Assembly: GCA_022457155.1 (NCBI GenBank)
Contig: JAJGOT010000494.1
Span: 186,001-250,000, forward strand
From: Cladopsammia gracilis
Lineage: Eukaryota > Cnidaria > Anthozoa > Scleractinia > Dendrophylliidae
Direction of reading: 5' to 3'
Length of the DNA stretch: 64,000 bases
Shown here in pieces: positions 58,927 through 64,000 of this stretch (its first letter is position 1; each line of letters opens with the position of its first letter). The notes under the pieces were generated by a model. It searched no databases. It was given only the letters and a program-made list of their open reading frames with translations, and was not told the origin of the DNA. Position numbers and translations under genes: made by a program.

Positions 58927-61560
58927 TGTCTCAACTTGGAATTGCCCTTTCTCTTTAGCTGTGTTTCTGTAAGCCACTTACACACCCAATAACTTGGAAG
59001 CCTGTGTTTGGTCCTTTTATTTCGTTATCGAATGATTAATTTCAATTGTCAGATGTCTAATCTCCACCGTCGGCGACAAATTTGTCAAATGGCTAGGAAC
59101 AAAGTCGTCATCCCATGCCGTGTCTGTCACAATACTTGGGCGGAAAACGGTTTCCACGCAAACGATCTCCCGCCTTTTTATTCTATGAATGGGAGTAAAG
59201 TGCGAAAATAAGGCCGGCGAAACTTCTACAACAACAACAACAACAACGTTTATTTGTACTGTAAATTAAAAGAGCTGTATATATAATAATGCGACCTTAT
59301 GCGTGCTACCGTAAAATATTACGAATGTACGAAATTAGCTTGAAATAATGAATATTTCGAAGTAAAGTAGAAAATGACATTTCTTTGATCTCCTTTTCCG
59401 TAAGTAAATAGGGTTTTCCGATTAAGCGGAAAAGGAAATATTTTTTCCGTCTTACTCGTTAATTGGACGTCAATTTGCGTTCACGAGTAAACTAAATTTG
59501 ACTACATCACGCCTTAAAATAAATATAATGTCTCGTGATGGAATACAAACTTTTTATTTCTAATTCATCCGCTTTAAAATAAAGAAAATAAATCCTTTCC
59601 CGGAAAAATCACCAAACAAAGGTAACAAGGGCAGCAGTACTAGAAACGTGTGCATTACTGTTACAAGAAAAATGGGTGGTGGAAGAATTTTAGTAGTTAT
59701 CAATATCAGTATCCAAAAGATCATTTGCTGGTACAAAAAATGACAGCAAAATTGAATAAATCCCGGATAAAAAAGTCGGAGTAGGTGGCAGAGTCTCCAT
59801 AGTGTCCTCAACTAGTTACTACATATAGGGTCGCAGCTCTTAGAAGCTTCTATTTTCATTGGCCTTGTAAAACAAGGCTGCTATTGTTTTTAGGGTTAGG
59901 GTCCATTGTTGTGTTGTTTGTCCTATTGTTAGGTCTAAGGATGGCAAGCCAATGGTGTGAGACCCTCTAAGCTCATTGGCCTTGTAAAACAAGGCTGCTA
60001 TTGTTTTTAGGGTTAGGGTCCATTGTTGTGTTGTTTGTCCTATTGTTAGGTCTAAGGGTGGCAAGCCAATGGTGTGAGACCTTCTAAGAGCTGCGACATC
60101 ACCGACTGCATGGAGGCGGCTTCTATATCAGCACATGCAAAAATATAACGCAAAAGCTTGTCACAAACTTCGGCAAACATGATAGTTTTCACAGCCGAGT
60201 TTATTTATTGTTCTTTTTATTGATTATTGTTTTTAATTATTCTTTGTGTACGTACGTGAACTCTATCTTGTGAAGTGTCGGAATATTTTTTTCTTTTTCT
60301 TCGCACCTTTTTATTCCACGGGTGAAAATCGCACAATGTCTATAGTCTTGCTTGTCGCACCTTCAACAATTTCGGACATACTATGCAACCTCAAAGTTTC
60401 ATTGCTGTAGCTTTCATATTTGCGGATCTAGATAGGTGGGCTTTTGGAGCCCCCTGGTCCCAGAACGTCCAAAAAAGCCCGGTACGAATAGGGTTAATAC
60501 GGCGGGAAACGTGTTAACCTTTGTCGATCAGACGCAATGTTTGGCTTAACTTATAGCATCTTATATTTCTAAGGGATAGTGGAGCAGACGAAACAAATCT
60601 CTTGTTTTCTCCTAGCGTCCCGTCTCCTCAATGGTAGTAAGTAAGTAAGGGTTATTGACCAGGAGCGAGGGGATATGTGATATATTCCCCTCGTTGGCGT
60701 GCCCGAGGGCGTAGCCCGAGGGAACGCCACGAGGGGAATATATCACATATCCCCGAGGGACTGGTCAATAACATGCTTATTTTCCACCTTGTGAGGTTTT
60801 CTAAAACAAAGAAACTATTAATTTTTCGGAGAGTAACATTCCGTTCAATTCAAATGCAAAAAAGCATGATTCCGCAAGGCCGCATTGGAATCACGGCACA
60901 TTACGAAGCGAGATGGTAAACATGTATTTGCATTGAGCACGTTGCTTCGTTATGAGTAGAAGGAGAGAGAGAAGAAAATGTATGAACAGTACTCGTGGTC
61001 TCGCCATGGCCCAAATGCCCGCCTTCATCTTTCGAAGATCAATGGAGTGGTTGCGGTGTGTTTTCCAAGGGAAAGCGGCAGAACATATTCAAGACGTTTA
61101 TTTGTAATAAATACGTTTATTTGTAATAAATATTAGTAATCTTATATAAATGTGTCAAAAAGTATCCGTCGTCATGTTCTTATTTTGTTAATGTCATCTT
61201 ACAAAACTGAAGCTGAGGAGGCCTAATTAACATAAGCTTCATAGTTTCTTTTAGACCTCCTCGCCACTGTTATCTCTATTCTTTTTATATTAATGTGTTA
61301 TTGTAATATGGCCAATAAAATAAAATAAAATAAAATAAAAAAAAGGTTCAAGCGTAAAACAAGGCGTCATACATTATTGAAGACCCGCAACCTGAATCGA
61401 GGTACGAAACCATCGAATAATGTTATTAACGTTTCGTTTTTTGGTCGCGACCGGCAAGTTAATTGCGTAGGAATATGATTGATGAAGTTGTCTTTTTTGT
61501 AAACAAAAAATATTGACCGATGCTTGCTAGAACGTTTTCCTTGTTACGCCCTATTTTGTC
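58927..61560. other. Intergenic, no gene seen
   Basis: R2 copy 3 ends near 59,290. A 270-bp element with GTCGCAGCTCTTAGAAG inverted ends (about 59,830-60,101) contains two 117-bp tandem units with TTAGGGTTAGGG. A foldback at about 60,652-60,771 has GTTATTGACCAG outer arms and GGGGATATGTGATATATTCC inner arms. (AAAAT)n occurs near 61,318-61,340. Confidence 0.65.
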
Positions 61561-61574
61561 TTCCCGTTTGTGGG

Positions 61575-61680
61575 GAATAAGTCGAGGGGACTAAGGCGAG
61601 GGGAATATGACGAGGGGAATATGTCGAGGGGAATATGTTGAGGGGAATATGTTGAGGGGAATATGTTGAGGGGAATATCA
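61575..61680. repeat. 14-bp minisatellite (AGGGGAATATGTTG)
   Basis: About seven units of AGGGGAATATGTTG and variants. Confidence 0.85.
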
Positions 61681-61814
61681 CAGGAAACTTTTAGTTATTC
61701 CCATTCTGAGAAAAACGTGGGTTCTTTCAGGGTTTTCGTTGGGTTTTCTCTGTGAATTCCCCAGAATGGGAAAATGGTACCAAAACCATGAATGGGACAC
61801 AATATTTCCATTGA

Positions 61815-61872
61815 TTTCCCTGTCATGGGAATTTCATGGGAATTTCATGGGAATTTCATGGGAATTTCATGC
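61815..61872. repeat. 13-bp repeat (CATGGGAATTT)
   Basis: Four to five direct copies of GGGAATTTCAT. Confidence 0.85.
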
Positions 61873-61874
61873 CC

Positions 61875-62345
61875 CAGCAATATCCCTCACATGGGGATTT
61901 TGTGTCCCAGTGATTCCCTGTTATGGGGTTTTTATGTCCCGGTGATTTCCCTGTTATGGGGTTTTTATGTCCCAGTTATTTCCCTGTTATGGGGTTTTTA
62001 TGTCCATGCAATTTCCCTTTTATGGGAATTTTATGTCCCAGTGATTTCCCTGTTATGGGGTTTTTATGTCCCAGCAATCTCCCTTTTATGGAGATTTTAC
62101 GTCCCAGCAATTTCCCTTTTTATGGGGATTTTATGTCCCAGTGATTTCCCTGTTATGGGGTTTTTATGTCCCAGCAATTTCCCTTTTATGGGGATTTTGT
62201 GTCTCAGTTATTTCCCTGTTATGGGGTTTTTACGTCCCAGTGATTTCCCTGTTGTGGGTTATTTATGTCCCAGGAATTTCCCAAAGATGAGGTTTTTACT
62301 TTCCAGTGATTTTCCCTGAAATGGGGATTTTATTTCCCTGTTATG
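61875..62345. repeat. 33-bp minisatellite (CCCTGTTATGGGGTTTTTATGT...)
   Basis: About 13 units of 33 bp with variants. The length is a multiple of three, so long frames such as LLWGFYVPVIS repeats arise without being genes. Confidence 0.9.
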
Positions 62346-62566
62346 AGGTTTTTATGCCCCAGCAGTTTCCTTGACATGATGGGCATTTTTGTGTACTAAT
62401 GATGGGCATTTTTTGTACTAAATAGCAAAGATAATACAGAGTCAGAATTAATCCAACAAAATTTAATTTTAATTGAACAAATGGTCAGTTCTGTATATCA
62501 CAAATTGGTTACAGTTACTGACTCATATTGACATTAACATTACTGGTATTATAAGATATTACAACT

Positions 62567-62865
62567 TGGGAATTTGTTCCCAGTTTAATTACATGATTGG
62601 GAAAAATGTGGGAATATGTTCCCAGTTTAATTACATCGTTGAGAATAATTTGGGAATATGTTCCCAGTTTTATCACACTCTTGGGAATAACATGGGAATA
62701 TGTTCCCAGTTTAATTACATGTTTGGGAATAACTTGGGAATTTGTTCCCAGTTTAATTACATGATTGGGAAAAATGTGGGAATATGTTCCCATTTTAATC
62801 ACATGTATGGAAAAAACATGAGAAAATGTTCCCATTCTAATTACATGTTGGGAATAAGATGGGAA
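62567..62865. repeat. 42-bp minisatellite with GGGAATATGTTCCC palindrome
   Basis: Seven 42-bp units each starting GGGAATATGTTCCC (or GGGAATTTGTTCCC) and containing TTTAATTACAT. Open on both strands as 14-residue repeats. Confidence 0.92.
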
Positions 62866-62869
62866 TAAA

Positions 62870-64000
62870 CCAAATCCTGCACATAATTCTCATTTTAATC
62901 CCAGAACAGGAATTTAATGTCCCAGTATTTCCCCAGTAATGGGACATTTTCCCATTCAATTCCCAAATGGGAATCGCCAAAAGTTCCCTGTGTATGTTGA
63001 GGGAAATATATAATCCTTTGTTCTGCTATTGTTATCAGCTATTGTTTTCAGCCCCGCCTCTCCCATGTTACAATCAAAGCCGCACCCAGCTTTTCAGACA
63101 CTGTAATGAACGGGGTTATGTGATATATTCCCCTGAAAAGAACAAAGAAAACCGAGCTAGGTGGAAAATAAGAGAACATTTTAAGGTTTTTCGACGGCAG
63201 ACACCAAGACTGCGCTTCAAATATCGCCACCCACCCTCTCTCCCTTAACGATTCTGTTCGAATCATGTGCCTTCCGGCATAGGCTTGATATTTTAGTCGA
63301 GCTTGTATCTCTTCTTTTTTTCATTGTCTCCGCCTTAGTTTTGTTTTTATGTCGTGAATACGCGAAGCGTTGAGCGAGATGTAGTCAGATACGGGAACAG
63401 GTTCACTCGTTCTATCATTTGTAAACTTTTGTAATTTCCCCAGTGTACATTTCTGTACAAGGTGTTAAAAGATGATTGATGTATTTTAATTCCCCAGCGT
63501 GTTATCTCGTTTCACTCAATGCATATATTATGTCACGCTAAGCTAGATGTTTTGAATACAAAAATTAGCGAAGATAATAAATGACTTTTCGACATCTTCA
63601 GGATGCCATTATCAAGTAAAATGTGTAAGTTAGTTATTGTATTATAAATATATCTACAATTATGCGCATAGGTTGCCAAAATACGTTAAGTGACAAGATA
63701 AAGTGACTAATAGGAAACTGCATTGTCTGTGTTAATTAAACAAACAATTTTCGGCTCTGATTGAGTCTGACTGAGTATTGAGTACTGGCTAAAATCAGGC
63801 TATGATATATAACATTTCATATATCAGGCAATCAAGTTTACTCTTGCATTTCTTTAAGATGGTAAAATGGTCTTAGAGGTTCCTTGCCTCCATAAAATTA
63901 TTGTGTTTCTTGTTTTGTCAGTCTTGGTCGTTTTAAATCTGTTTTACTCTTCAATTCTTTGACTTCAAATTCAGTATGGAAAGCCGGATTTAAACCGATC
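62870..64000. other. Window end, no gene seen
   Basis: 62,870-63,000 has scattered GGGAAT/TCCCAT motifs. GTTATGTGATATATTCCCCT at 63,116-63,135 echoes the foldback arms at 60,672 and 60,740. The remainder is AT-rich without supported features. Confidence 0.5.

Noticed and set aside
61739..62319. Long ORFs of 68-175 aa with WGFYVPVIS repeats
   Set aside because: They follow from a 33-bp repeat whose length is a multiple of three; several frames are open at once and there is no start context.
62473..62868. ORFs open on both strands (131 and 106 aa)
   Set aside because: Product of the 42-bp satellite, not genes.

Overview
The window is eukaryotic nuclear DNA from an animal, most likely an anthozoan cnidarian such as a stony coral. 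This rests on a spliced animal gene (ADCK1) with GT-AG introns, canonical AATAAA signals, a dense mix of Polinton, DIRS/PAT and foldback/MITE elements, and long TTAGGG-like tracts; the taxon is inference.

Layout. 1-4.7 kb holds the last four exons of a host ADCK1-like (aarF/COQ8 kinase family) gene on the + strand. 7,030-24,423 is a complete, young Polinton/Maverick (17,394 bp, 218-bp TIRs differing at one base, 6-bp TSD AAACTT, AG...CT ends). Its leftward genes, read from the centre, are a PPxY coiled-coil protein, penton, small basic protein, split major capsid gene, hydrophobic core-type protein, adenain-like protease, a tiny zinc protein, a PLA2-like protein, integrase and DNA polymerase B. 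Its rightward genes are the packaging ATPase, a tail-fibre-like protein, several small proteins, two SAP proteins and two tandem paralogues resembling ssDNA-binding proteins. A second, unrelated Polinton survives only as a polymerase tail plus terminus at 26.8-27.3 kb.

25-64 kb is a patchwork of local segmental duplications. One unit (R1, three copies) carries a two-exon gene for a secreted cysteine-rich peptide (about 71 aa). Another (R2, three copies, - strand) carries a signal-peptide first exon. Because the duplicated units exist with and without insertions, they act as internal empty sites and give base-exact ends for the Polinton, a 5.76-kb DIRS/PAT-type retroelement (32,786-38,544, no TSD, split direct repeats), a Mutator-like pair with 9-bp TSD, a Harbinger-like element with TTA TSD and several MITEs. 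61.6-62.9 kb is a chain of minisatellites built on a GGGAA/TTCCC theme.

Most notable: (i) the Polinton protease reading frame opens exactly at a canonical A_AAA_AAG slippery heptamer inside the upstream core-protein gene, suggesting a retrovirus-like -1 frameshift fusion; (ii) a GC-rich, hairpin-packed ~560-bp segment with a possible pseudoknot sits between duplicated Polinton genes; (iii) the duplicated secreted Cys-rich peptide genes.
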